Notes under the pieces: model-generated
The model's input: the letters and a program-made list of their open reading frames with translations, nothing else
Database searches by the model: none
Told to the model about the DNA's origin: nothing
Position numbers and translations under genes: made by a program
Assembly (NCBI GenBank): GCA_964016875.1
Contig: OZ024721.1
Coordinates: forward strand, 37,889,323 to 37,953,322
Direction: 5' to 3'
Origin: Fallopia convolvulus
Lineage: Eukaryota; Streptophyta; Magnoliopsida; Caryophyllales; Polygonaceae
DNA length: 64,000 nucleotides
Part shown: piece after piece, positions 41,008 to 51,959 of the stretch
Layout: every line of letters begins with the position of its first letter
Numbering within the stretch: position 1 is the first letter of the stretch

Positions 41008-43720
41008 TCATCTCTTCGAGTTCTCAACCTCGGAACCTGTAAGATCAATGGTCTTAGGGGTTTCGGCGGAGCCAGCCAAGGCCTCAATAGGAGCAGTTTC
41101 AGCAGGGGCAGCGGAGGCAAGAGGCGCGGGCGCGCTGGTCGCAGGCTGAGGTCCCGTGGAGGTTAACTCCGGGTTCCCCCCAACAAGCTCTACCTCGGGT
41201 GGCGCAACGCTGGACACAGTCCCGTCCTCGTTGAGGAAGAACTGGCATTCCCCCTCGGGATCCGTCGACCCCAGCTCCCCAATGGTTTCATTGTAGTTGG
41301 GGTTGAAGAAGATGATCTGGGGGTTGAGGTGCCCATACTTGGCCACCGCCTGCTTTACGCCCATACGGACGGCCTGGTGGAACATCGTCCTCACACTCTC
41401 CACCAGCTCCGCCTTGTACTCCTCCGAGTCCACATACCTGGGACCCGCGGCCTCGACTTCCTCGTTGAGTTCAACAATACGCCCCTCGAGGCGCCTGATC
41501 TCCTCCTCGGCCCTCAGGAACTCCGCCTCCTTCGCCTTGTAGAGCTCATGCTCAGCGGAGAGCTTACCTCGAAGCCCGTCAACCTCGCTCCGCAGAACCT
41601 CAGCCTCGCCCCTCGCCCTCTTCTCCCCTTCCCTCGCCGCCTTCACCTCCTCCCTTGCAGCGGCCTCAACCCGCTTCTTGGCCGCAGCCTCCGCAGCCTT
41701 AGACGACTCCGCGACCTCGGACAACTCCTTGGCCTGTCGCTCGCACACCTCGCTGCGGGCCCGAAGCGCGGCCTCCATCTTTTCCATCCTCGAATGAAGA
41801 AGGACGATGCGACTTCAGTTGTAATTGTCAAAAAAGGTGTGTTGCAGGTTCACAGAAGGATAAGAAAAGAAACAAGAAAGAGGCAAGAATCAAACACACG
41901 AAAACAAAAAAGAAAGAAGAGGCTTACCATGGCCGAATACCGAGGGGCTTCGTCGTCAAGCGCTGCCTCGGTGAGGTTGTTGGCCCACGCGACCTCCTCC
42001 TTGTAATCTCCCCGGGCCCAGTCCAGCGGGCCCCCCTGATGGGTCCGGGACAATGAAACCTGGCAGGGTGGGGGCATGTATCCCCGCGGCCTCGCCCTTC
42101 GAAGTTGAAGGCGGGAATGAGTTCCAGCTCCCGCGAGCTTCTTTGGTGGTCGCCCGACCGGGGCTTCTTCTTCTTCTCAGGGGAAGACCCCGCTTCCTTC
42201 CTTTTCCGCAGGGTCTTATCATCGGGCGCCCGGGGTGGATGAGTGGTCCCCTTCGTGGTGGCCCCCTTTGGCGGAACCACATCAGGCCTTTTCTCCCCCT
42301 GGGGCGGCCCCGTGACGTCCCACTGCGACGCCCTCGGAACGCTCCCCTTGGGCAGGGCTCCCCCTGCCGCGGCCGTTGGCGGAACAGGTCCCGGCTGCGT
42401 GGTGCCTGCTCTCGTTTGCGAGCTCGGCTCGTTGATTGATATCCCCTTGAGGACCCGGGGAGCAGGGGTCTTGGAAGTAGACATCATAGGTTGTTTCCCC
42501 TTTGACGTCGTGGTAAGAGCGTGCAGAAAGTTCACTGTCAAGAAAGAAGTAAAAAGAAAACAGCAGTTTAGGACGAGGTCAGAAACGAAGGAAACGAGGT
42601 GTATGACCCCGCAAACATACAGAAAAAAAAACAATCAGGGAAATAGCGATAATAAAATACCCTCTCCGCCCTCACAAGGAGGGAAACTGAGGCTCAGCCC
42701 GGCCCGCTCCAGCCGGTCCTGAGAAAGGTAGCGCTCGTATGGCGCCTGGTACGCTGGGGCGTACTTGGCCTTGAGCGCCTGGAACTCGGCGACCTTGTAC
42801 GGGCACACGCATCTCTCGAAGTTGCTCGGTGCCACAGGGAAATTAAGATATCTCCCGCTGAGGTCTCGGACCAAAAACCATTTAGGTTTCCACGTCCCGC
42901 AGTTCGACTGGGTCGAGATGATTTTGACGTTCGGTGTGCTGAGGTTGACCAGGGAACAACGAGGTTCTCTCCTCGCCAAGACTAACGCCGACAAGTCGTT
43001 GAGATTCGGCTCGTCCAGAAGCTCGCGACTTCGAATCGTTTAAGCACACAACAACCGCCAGGCGTTCGGGAACAACTGAGCGGGGCAGACACCCATGGCC
43101 CACAAGAAATCAACGATGTGCTGGGCCAGGGGCAGCCTAAAACCCGCTTGAAGGCTGACGAGGTTCACGACCGCACACCCCTCGTAGGACGCCAGGGGCC
43201 GCCCCTCCTCCTCTGGCAGTGCCAACTCGACTCCCTCGGGCCAGGGGAAATCTCTAGCTATGTCCGCGAGGTCACCCAGCTTTAAATCGGAGGGCACCCC
43301 CTCGGACAGGTAGGCCTCGGGGGTACTCGGACTCATGGGAATCCGTTCTCTGAGGACGACGGGAACGCCGGATACAGCATCAGTAATGTAGGCCTCGGGA
43401 AAGCTCGAGGGCACGTATGCGGCCGAAGCTGAGGCAATGGCCGCGTCCAACCTCGCCTCGACCTCAGCGGCAATCGTATCAGGAGAAGAAGAGGAAGCCA
43501 TTTCAACACCAGAGTATACGCGCAGACGAGGGAAATGCGAACTGATCGAAACGGCAGAGTCGCTGGATGAGGGCTCGCTGAAGACCAACGAAGGGGAACT
43601 CGGGTTCTGGGAATCACTAGGCTCTATGCTTCCTACGGACTCGGAGACCTCCTGATAGAAACTCTCTTGGAAATTAAAAACAAAGCCAGGCGGTGGGCTC
43701 GCAGAGGCTCTCCTAGGCAT
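41008..43720 (-). pseudogene. Antisense gene of element 2: three-exon PF04195-like/coiled-coil protein, lightly damaged
   Basis: Coding exons: A 43720-42661 (ATG, MPRRASAS), B 42534-41928, C about 41841-41008. Intron 1 (donor g|gtattt, acceptor gacag|tg, phase 1) and intron 2 (donor ATG|gtaag, phase 0) match element 1 exactly in place and phase. Total coding length about 2.5 kb, roughly 830 residues. Exon A residues about 155-240 hold SLQAGFRLPLAQHIVDFLWAM and PAQLFPNAWRLLCA, like PF04195. Exon B is Pro/Thr-rich with a basic cluster (RKEAGSSPEKKKKPR), a likely nuclear localisation signal. Exon C is a long Ala/Glu/Arg coiled coil, then MFHQAVRMGVKQ and FFNPNYNET. Damage: TAA at 43038-43040 in exon A (Tyr in element 1), a 1-bp deletion near 42025 in exon B, acceptor AG changed to AA at 41843-41842, and TGA near 41822. 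Role unknown. Confidence 0.85.
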
Positions 43721-43849
43721 GAAAAGACAATGTCCAGGCCGCGAAAAGCTAGCATTTGGATAAGAAGAGGTCAGTAAGGCACTAAAGGCAAGGCAAACAA
43801 AGAGAAAAACACGAGATCATGACCCCGGGGAAGAAGGAAAGGCGAAGTC

Positions 43850-44003
43850 AAGCACGAGAACAAAGCACGAGATCATAACCTCGGAAAAAAAAAGAGCACG
43901 AGGTCATAACCTCGAAAAGGGAAAGGCACGAGATTATAACCTCGAAAAGAAAAGAGCACGAGATCGCAACCTCGAGGGACAAAGCAACGCGAGGTCATAG
44001 AGG
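43850..44003. repeat. Array of short hairpin units (cgaggtcataacctcg type)
   Basis: Four to five units of about 30-36 bp, each with cgagRtcataacctcg, where cgaggt and acctcg pair around a 4-base loop. Later units have mutated left arms (cgagat, cgagattata). A degenerate version lies in element 1 at 18650-18760. Confidence 0.7.
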
Positions 44004-44498
44004 GAAAGGCCACGTGGCACCCTACGGGCTATTCTGACAAGATAGGACGGCAAAGAAGAATTTGAAGCGCCAAAAGGAAGGAAAGATAAAAAAGAAGGCC
44101 AACCAACGGTGGAGGCCAGCGGCGGAAGCCCAAACGTCCCGTCAATCAGACGTCATGACGTTTGGGCTCCCGAGGGTTTTCGAAATTCGAAAAATGGTGG
44201 GCGGAGAAACGGGAGTTCAACCATCGCCCCAAGCAAAAAAGAAAGAAAGAAAAACGATAAACCCGGAAAACCCAGCGATACCTTCGCGGCGGCGAACCCC
44301 CCACCACCATCTCACCACCGTCTCACAACACCGCCCCCCGGAGCATAACGCAAAGAGAAAAAGAGGGGAGAAAAGTAGGGCAAAAAGAAAGGAGAGGAGA
44401 CGAAAAACCGAGGGAAGACGAGGGCTCTACAGAACAAAAACCAACAACAACGCCGCCGCGCAACCAGCGGAGAAACACCCAGAAATCGTAAGCACTCA

Positions 44499-44640
44499 CC
44501 CAGGTGCGAAACGGAAGCAAGCGAAGAACGAAGAAACACCCTGAAACCATAAAACAACCACCCAGATGCGAAACGGAAGCAAGCGAAGAACGAAGAAACA
44601 CCCTGAAACCACAAAACAACCACCCAGATGCGAAACGAAA
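44499..44640. repeat. 62-bp tandem repeat, about 2.3 copies
   Basis: Unit starts acccagatgcgaaacggaag and ends near aaaacaacc. Copies are almost identical, so the duplication is recent. It is inside the putative leader intron of the antisense gene. Confidence 0.8.
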
Positions 44641-45009
44641 CGAAGAAAGAACGAAGAAAAATAACAAAAAGCAAACGCAAAAAACGCAACAACCCTGCCA
44701 CCGCCGCTTCGCCACCGTGACGCCGGCGCGAAACGCCGGGCGACTCACCGTCGCCCTTACGAAACGCGGGGCGAAAGGTGAACAAGGGAAGAATCAAAGG
44801 CAAAAAATACCGAAAGACAGGAGGAAGAAGATCAAGAACTTACTTGTTTAAATGTTGACGAACGGAAGGCGTTGGCGTAACTAGCGAACGGCGGAAAGCT
44901 CGTCGGAAACCGTCTGGAGAAACCGCTCAAAAGAAGACGAAGAGACAGAGAGAGAAAGAGCGAGAATATTGGAGAGAGAAGATGGGAGGGAAGCGTGTGG
45001 GATACGCCC

Positions 45010-45016
45010 TTATATA
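45010..45016 (-). promoter_or_regulatory. Candidate TATA box of the element 2 antisense gene
   Basis: Minus strand reads gctctatataagggcgtatccc, followed within about 30 bases by pyrimidine-rich cttctctctcc. It is 250 bp inside the 3' LTR and points away from it. The block is conserved in element 1 although the surrounding sequence has diverged. Confidence 0.65.
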
Positions 45017-45253
45017 GAGCAGATCTGAGCCTCCCCCCACTCCCGAAAGGCTTCTTGGGCCTCTTACCTAGACGGCCCACTAAGCAGAAAACGGCGAAAA
45101 GGCCCAGGGATCTTTATCCACGCAGAATAGAGCCTCACACCTCGCAAAAACGCCCTCCCAACCTCGAGACCTTCATAACCACTAAAAAACACCCCACATC
45201 TCGCAAAATCCAGGGAACTTATGCCCTGCGACCCTCGGGGCGAGGCCCCCAGG

Positions 45254-45264
45254 CCATGGGGTTG
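45254..45264 (+). other. Polypurine-tract position of element 2 (ccatggggttg)
   Basis: These 11 bases lie directly before the 3' LTR, where plus-strand DNA priming takes place. They are identical in element 1 (19766-19776). Only the tggggttg part is purine-rich, so the tract is weak. Confidence 0.55.
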
Positions 45265-46038
45265 TGATGATGTCCAAAACAGCAAAAGCAAAAAGTGGGC
45301 CCAGGAGGGCCCCCATAGGCAAGTTGGGTACCCACATCCACGTGGTTATCTAAAAAACAAAAACTCCCAACGCGCGCGAGGTCTATCAAACATCCCGGGA
45401 CGAGGTCTCAACCTCGTCACCGACTCTACTAAGTACGCCCGCCCGTTCGAACCAATCACCAACAACCTCACTCCTGAACCAATCACCGGCGGCCTCACTC
45501 CCAAACCAATCACAGGTGACCTCACTCATGGACCAATCAAAAACCCCTATTTCAAGTATCCCACATCGGACATTAGCCTAAACTCAACCCCCCAATTCTC
45601 TATAAATAGAGAAGGACCTCGTAGGAAGAGGGGGTCGAAAAACAACTTGAACTCAAGAACTCTCTTGTTTGTTAAAGATCGACGTGATAGGAATACCGTC
45701 AACAGACCTCGTTACAGATAAGAGAAATCCACAAAAAGACTCCAAGTCATACAAAGACCTCGCCTACACTAAAGACCTCGCTACAAAATCTCACAAAGCT
45801 CTCTACACCACGTATCCAAATCTACCTCGCCTTAGCGTCGACCTCGCAACATTTAGGTTTGATCTCGGAACCTCGTAGGAGGTCTAGGTGTAATTCTTAA
45901 AGTTGTTCATCAATCTCGTAGGTGTGTAACCTCGTTATTTGGGAGAAAAGTCATAAATAAAGGAGCAAGTGTTTGCACTCAAATATAATAATCTTATTTC
46001 TTGTCTCGTAGCGAACCTCGTTATTTCGGATTTCATCA
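45265..46038 (+). repeat. Element 2 right (3') LTR
   Basis: 774 bp, same ends as the left LTR. Differences noticed: 6 extra bases near 45423, and single changes near 45308, 45342, 45446 and 46028. Followed by target duplication ggtcc (46039-46043). Confidence 0.95.
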
Positions 46039-46157
46039 GGTCCCACCTGGGCCTTTCAGTGCACCCCCCTCAGCGTAAAGGCAGGGGAGGGGTGTTCCCA
46101 TCTTGATCCCCCAGATTCTGTTAAAGCGGAGTACATTGGGTCATTGTTGTTGTTGTA
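46039..46157 (+). repeat. SINE-like 3' part at the insertion site of element 2
   Basis: ggtcccacctgggcctttca, then a 'gatcccccagattctgttaaagcgg' block and a tail of ttgttgttgttg. The 5' half would be the sequence to 32418, as the target duplication ggtcc is shared. It resembles the intronic sequence at 28030-28165. Confidence 0.45.
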
Positions 46158-47295
46158 CCGTTGAAAGGGATACAAGAAACCAAGCTTCGCAAAAACTATA
46201 ATCAAGTGCGTAGCATAGAATTCATTGCTTTTAACTAGACTAATTATTATGGCTACTAACCTAATACGTAGTATTGAATTTGAATCTAAGGTTGTCAATA
46301 TTTTTCCTTGTCCGAGACACAAATGACAGCCCTATTGAGAATGATATTTAAAATTCTAGTGGATCGAATAAGCAGGCCATTCGTGTCGTGTCCATTTTTT
46401 CAATACTTGAAAGTTGTTCAAGTTGTGAGTAAATAAATGATTCATCATTAAGAGTCACGACCCCCCAGCTCTTGAGAAAACAGACAGCATATCCTTGAGA
46501 TCTATGCAAATTTAATCAGCTATATACAATTATACGCCTCTTAAAATAATGTTTCATCATTACGTTACGTGTGTAGTTCTGATCTATACTTTTATCCACA
46601 GGACCACGGCTAGCTCACTTTTGCAAGTTCAAAGCTAACTAACTCCTCCTGTTACTTAAAATGAAATAAATTCTGTGTAAGAAATTAATATCGATACATT
46701 TTGTTGGGAGTTATTGTTCGTCAGACAATGCTTGTTTCGCTTAGTTTTTTACCCATCTGAAGAAACACAAACATTATACAGGGCTACGCGTGTTTCCCAC
46801 ATCTCCAGCTAACACAAGGCACAACTTTTGAGTCTTGACTACCAAAATATATCACAATTGATAAAATCATAATATTTCTGTAAGCCATTTCCACACAATG
46901 TCACGAATTTGTAGTTCAGTCTGTATTGATAAAGTCCAGCAATCAACATCAAAATACTAAAGAACTAGCATTTCCTCAAAGGCAAACAAAAATTATGCAG
47001 GGAAGGCACTTAGAAGTAGCAAATCCATAAGTCCAGAATGAACATACCAGTGACCTGACAGTACATGTATCTTATGTTTTTAACAGAACTGACCAAATTT
47101 TAAGTAAAAATCCTTCAAAAGAGGGCAGCCTTACCACCCCCAATGTTTTACAATCTGACAAACAACAAATAAATTACCCAAAACTGACATGTAGGCGCTG
47201 CTGCTATTCAGGTGAAACTCCAAATGATGCTTTATTAATTCTGCTACCTGGCAAGCAACCCACATCATCAAATCCCCATAAGCACTTTTGCCAGC
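46158..47295. other. Intergenic region and eIF3a 3' untranslated region
   Basis: AT-rich with no ORF of note. The part next to 47295 (to about 47100) would be the 3' untranslated region of eIF3a on the minus strand. Confidence 0.5.
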
Positions 47296-50200
47296 TCAGC
47301 GGCGTGCTCCTCCTCCACGGGATGATGACCAGGTTGGCCTGGACCCACCACTATCGCTCCGCCACCTGTCAGTAGAAGGACGATCATCTCGTCTTCCACT
47401 TCCCCACTTGTCAGCCTCTGGAGGAGGAGCAGTCTGTGCAACAGCTGGGGCTGCCACCTTTTCACGAAGATGACGTGGCACGTACTTTCCAGGTGTCGGA
47501 GCAGCGGCAGCAGCAGGAGCGCCAGCTGGTGGTTCTGCGGTAGGAGCTGGAACTTCAGATGGGAGTGGCCTAGCTGGCGGCAAGTCTGTCCCTTTGAGAA
47601 GCTGCTCCCTTCTCAACCTTTCCTTCTCCTCCAACTCTAGCTCTCTTTGTCTTTGCTTCATTGCAATTTCATCCAGCTTGGCTTTTCGCTCAGCCTCTTC
47701 CTTTCTCTTCCTCTCAGCCTCTGCAAATGCCGTATTCCCGATCAGCATGCAATATTTGACTACTAATACAAAAAAAAGAGCAGAATAAGAAAAATGGAAG
47801 TGTGTACCTTCACGTTTGCGAGCTTCTTCCTCTTCCTGAATCCTGTTTAGCCTTTCCTCTTCTGACTTCAGATAGAAAATCATCTTCCTCTTGAGCAACC
47901 TCTCTTGTCTGCGCTCCTGCAGAACCTGAGAAATGCGCTCTTCTCTCTCCTGTCTCAGTCTGTCATATTCAGCTTGACGGCGACTGATTATTCTTTGTTC
48001 AAATACATTCTAGAAAAAAAAACATCAGTCAGGGGGGAAATTAGATCCATATATGTTTCGGAATATCTACATGGTGGAATGAACTAGAAATATAACAGAG
48101 GCTATAAATAGGGATGCAAACCTTGTTATCCATCATCCTGGCTAGCCTATTCTTCTCCTGAAGGTCAGTATCATGGCGTTCCCTGCTTAGCTCAATCTCA
48201 AGCTGCAAAGTGAAGAAACTGGTATTAGATTAAAGATATAAATAACAAGGACTGTAGTAAAAGACATCATGGAAATCTATTTAAACAAATTGCTAAAACT
48301 TTGATCAGCCAGAATGCTTTAAAAGATTTGTCCAATGATTAGAACTGCCATATCATAATAGAGGCTCACCTGTTGCTCACGCTCATGCAATATCTTCTCC
48401 TCCTCTAACCTTTGTTGATAAGCCGCTTCAATCAAAGGAGACGCCTCTTCTCTTTTAGCCCTCTCCAAATGATCCATATGCCTAACTAACTTCTGCAATT
48501 TCTTCTCCATCTCCTGTCTCTCCTTTAGTTTCTCACTGTGTGCAATTTCCATCAGAGCCTCTTTTGACAAATTCTCCTGAACAAAGCAAAGCAAATAGCA
48601 ATCACCAAGTAAGATTTCAAGCAGTGACTAAAAATGTATAGCTCAAAAATTCCATTGCAAGTCTTCATATATTTGCTAACCCCATCAATAATTGGTTTCT
48701 TTCCCTTCTTCCTGCGTTTTTCAGCTTCCTCAAGTAAAGCCTTTGTTTCTTGTTCTTCACGTTCCTTAATTTCTCTTAGTATCCTCTCATTCTTCCTCTG
48801 CTCATACTCGGATGCAAGACGTTTCATTTCAGCCTCTTCATTCATTTTTTGCATCTTAAGCCTCTTCGTCTCTTCCTCACGTTCCTTTACAGGAGAAACA
48901 TTATTAGAATTTCCATCAGCAAGATTGTCCAAAATTTAGTGAGATATGTAGTTCACATAATTTACCTTTTCCAAAAGTTGGCGCTCTTGCTCTTCTTTTC
49001 TCTTTTCAATAATAATTTTTCGAGCAAGAAGCTTTTTGTGCTCCTTATCAACTACATCAGCTAAACCAGGAAGCATATCAGCAATTTTTGATGCCTTTCT
49101 TACAGAAGGATACATCATACCCCTTGCTTTATTCAAAGATTCAGCAAACAAACTCAAGTGAGCTCTCAAGTCATCAGACTCAAGTTCCTGCACGGAAATA
49201 TCATATCAACTATCATAAGCTAAATTGCAAAAACCCAAAATACAAAGTTAAACATAGCAGATCCCAAAAAGTCATTCAGTAAACAAAAAGCTCAAGCAGG
49301 GGTGAGAGGAATAAGTAGAACAAAGACAGTATTGATAAAAATGTCATTGTGAAAATGACACATCAAATCATGGAAAGACATACTAAGTAACAAGTCTGAG
49401 AACAGCTGAAAAGCTTTGCTTACCATACTACCAAAAAGCACAGCACCGTTAATGTGGTCAATTTTCATGGCTATGAAATTATGTTTGACAGCCTCAACAG
49501 AGATCTTCTCCACAACAGAAAAATCAAAAAATGGGATCATCTGAGACAAACTCTCGATGGTCATGGTCTGATAAGCCATGGCTACCTGCAATAGCAGAAA
49601 GTAGAGATTAACAACTGTTCAAGAAATACCAAAGTATATGGGCACTAGACAATATACTCACCTGCTGAAGCAATCTCAACGTGGCCAGTTTTTCGATTGA
49701 AGGAGCATATTTTGACAATTGCACTTCAGGAACTGATGAAGCTGTGGCTAGTTTACCACCAAGCTTTGAAATTCTAGACAAAAGAGATTGCACCTTTGAT
49801 GCTAAATTTAAGGGAAGAAATTCACTCTCCAAAAGATGGTACAGATCTTTGACCTCTGGAATCACACAAGACATTACACCCTTGGACACCTACAAGAACA
49901 TTTGATACAGAATGATGATGAATATCAAACATATTTCTCATTTTACTTTCTTTTAAAGATACTTTTTCCCTCCAATTCCAAAGAACTTGGATCTTACCAG
50001 TTCTGCTAAGACTGCGGATCTTGAGAGCTGTAAAGAGGGGGGAAAAAAAAAAGAACATCAGGACCCACAACAATAGATAAAAAGGTAAAATGGAAAGAAC
50101 ATGTGTAAGAAAACCTGCATTACCACTTCTCTAGATTCCAGTTTAGGCTCAAGATTAAAATTTATGAGATCAGAGATCTTCATAATATGCGCTCTCTCGT

Positions 50201-51941
50201 TTCCAAGTTCTGAAAACGAAGCTCCACGATTTTGGTCATATGGTGACACTGAAAGTGCTGCCAAAACAACAGACGATGCTATCATCTGAAGATCCTTCTG
50301 GCTCAAGTTTTTGTTAAAAGTCTTCTGAAGAGAAAACAGCTTAAGCCATGCATAAGAATGATAGAGATGACTTTCTGAAACCCAAAATATTTCTGTAAGC
50401 TTTGCATAATACACAACCAACAAAGATGGTTTGGGAGTTTTCTTCACCAAACGCATTAATCCATGTATGTCTTCAACAGATCGGAAGGCTTCCTGCAAAT
50501 GGAAAAAAAAAACATAGAAAATGTTCAGGTGTAGAAAAGTGTACCAACAAGCAATCCTGCTAGAAAAGTAATCAAATAACCCTGATCTCTAAATACCCAA
50601 ACATTTCAAAAAAAAAAGTAGATTGCACACACAAGCATGTTAACAATTAATATCGGCTGAAAATAGCCATACCTGCCATAGTTCAAGTTCAGTGGCCACC
50701 TTTAGCTGCTCAAATCGTGTATCAACATACAACTGCAAGCTTTCAGGTGCAGAAAGGTCAGGCCTATCCCTCTGATCTTTGTATTTGTTAAGGTTATATA
50801 GATGGTTCCTAATAATTTCACAAAGTCTACGAAACTCTGTAGTACGCTTGTACTGCTTGCAGAACTGGAAGGCTCTGTGTGCTGTCATCTAAAAACCAGA
50901 AAGACAATTAGCGGGCAAAGCATGTGCACTAGTACACTATTTAGGTACAAAAAAAAAGTGCTTATGTTTATGGGGCACTGCACATAGCAATTCTTAAATT
51001 GAAGAGGAAAATTTATTCAATTAAATATTGCTTTGCGGTTGCACACTAGGAAATATAACAGAACCTACCGCATAAAGAGCCTCCAGTCTAGAGTTGTTCC
51101 GTAAAACTTCCAACACAGTTCTGTATGTCTCCCACAAGAATTTAAAACACGGTGTAACAAGTTCACGATCAGACCTATCTTTTCCTTTTTCACCACTGAC
51201 ATAGCTTAGCATCAGATCTTCTGGCCTCTTGTCTTCTTCTAAATCCTCAACATCAAGAGCTTCTTCCAAAGCCTGAGCCTGATTGCGAGCTATCTCAGCT
51301 CTCTCTGTAGAGAGATGCAAGAAGTGCTTGATCACTTCCTCCAAAGAGCTCACATTCACTTGTTGACACACAATACGGTACTGAATTAACGCATCCTTTG
51401 CAGATCTTCCTCTGCGCATATCAACACATAGCTCCATAAACTTGAACATAATCCTTTCCAAGGGCTTCTGCCATGCCCTGTGTCTCCTTGAAGTGATAAT
51501 ATCAAGAAGTGCCTGCAATGCAGCTTCCTTCTGACCAACATTGATCAGCTCTGTGCAAAGATGAGTTTGAGCCATTAGATATGCAGAATGGAAGTAATAG
51601 GGTGAAGAACAACTTTATTTTACTACTAGCAAAGTGACAGTAAATTTCATGTCTCAGCTCTCATGAATTCACAAGTAAATAATTATCATAGAATTTTTCC
51701 ATTTACTACATTAAAATTCAAACTTGTATAGTTCTTACAGCTACAGACCTATAAAAAAATTTCCCAACTGTGATTCTATCTCAATTAACCAAGTAAAAAT
51801 CTTGTAGTAAATGCAACTATGGAATGAACCTTCATCTATTGTCCATTCACCCTAAGACGTGAATATCATGAAGGAATAGGAACACAATTTAATACCTTCA
51901 GCTCGCTTCAGAGCGTTTTCAGGTTTCGCAAAATTGGACAT
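47296..51941 (-). CDS. TIF3A1: Translation initiation factor eIF3 subunit A, 13 coding exons
   Basis: Exons (minus): 51941-51896, 51550-51069, 50888-50673, 50492-50115, 50027-49998, 49889-49662, 49585-49424, 49187-48966, 48884-48681, 48576-48370, 48202-48122, 48009-47808, 47720-47296. All introns are GT-AG and the lengths sum to 2883 bp (960 residues plus stop), near the usual 960-990 of plant eIF3a. eIF3a is the scaffold subunit of the eIF3 complex, which binds the 40S ribosome and organises scanning. N-terminal part (MSNFAKPENALKRAEELI) is helical; the PCI domain spans about 320-514 (LEKLAT-like SIEKLATLRLLQQ, VEKISVEAVKHNFIAMKIDH); about 515-850 is a long charged coiled-coil, spectrin-like region (EREEETKRLKMQKMNEEAE); the tail is Ala/Pro-rich then Arg/Gly/Ser-rich (TDRWRSDSGGSRP). 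No defects seen; it should be an active host gene. Exon 5 is only 30 nt. Confidence 0.97.
49998..50027 (-). other. 30-nt microexon of eIF3a
   Basis: Encodes LSRSAVLAEL between ...REVVMQ and VSKGVMSC. The flanks are ttacag upstream and GTAAGA downstream. It is required to keep the family's LSRSxLLxELVSKGV block, which is why it is called although too short for ORF finding. Confidence 0.92.
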
Positions 51942-51959
51942 CTTGATCCGTAGTCAAAT

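Larger units (their letters stand above)
43721..45009 (-). other. Leader region of the element 2 antisense gene
   Basis: Reading on the minus strand from the TATA box, a pyrimidine-rich start region is followed by a leader exon ending at 44844 with the donor CAA|GTAAGTT, conserved in element 1 (19315). A candidate acceptor is ...ccaaatgctag at about 43750, 30 bases before the ATG. The putative intron contains a 62-bp tandem repeat (44499-44640, about 2.3 copies) and short cgaggt/acctcg inverted repeats (43850-44000). No sense-strand ORF here is credible. Confidence 0.55.
32419..46038 (+). mobile_element. Element 2: young Tat-type Ty3/gypsy LTR retrotransposon
   Basis: 13.6 kb with LTRs at 32419-33186 (768 bp) and 45265-46038 (774 bp), both TGATGATG...TTTCATCA, and the target duplication ggtcc at 32414-32418 and 46039-46043. 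LTRs differ by a 6-bp gap and about four substitutions, all near the ends or the CCAAT block, so the insertion is recent (roughly 0.2 million years if the common plant rate of 1.3e-8 per site per year applies). Order: LTR, primer site, gag-PR (+), stop, RT-RH-aRH-INT (+), tandem array of about 43 units, antisense three-exon gene (-), leader and promoter of that gene (-), PPT-like block, LTR. It is related to element 1 along its length but has different LTRs and array. Confidence 0.95.

Noticed and set aside
38543..41011. Long minus-strand ORFs (up to 491 residues) across the element 2 array
   Set aside because: They only reflect a stop-free 47-bp unit read in three rotating frames; no domain, no start context, and frame changes with each unit-length variant.
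44062..44851. ORFs on both strands in the element 2 leader region (up to 163 residues)
   Set aside because: Low-complexity composition, overlap a 62-bp repeat, and not conserved in element 1.
47594..48939. Plus-strand ORFs over the eIF3a gene
   Set aside because: Shadows of the charged coiled-coil exons of eIF3a.
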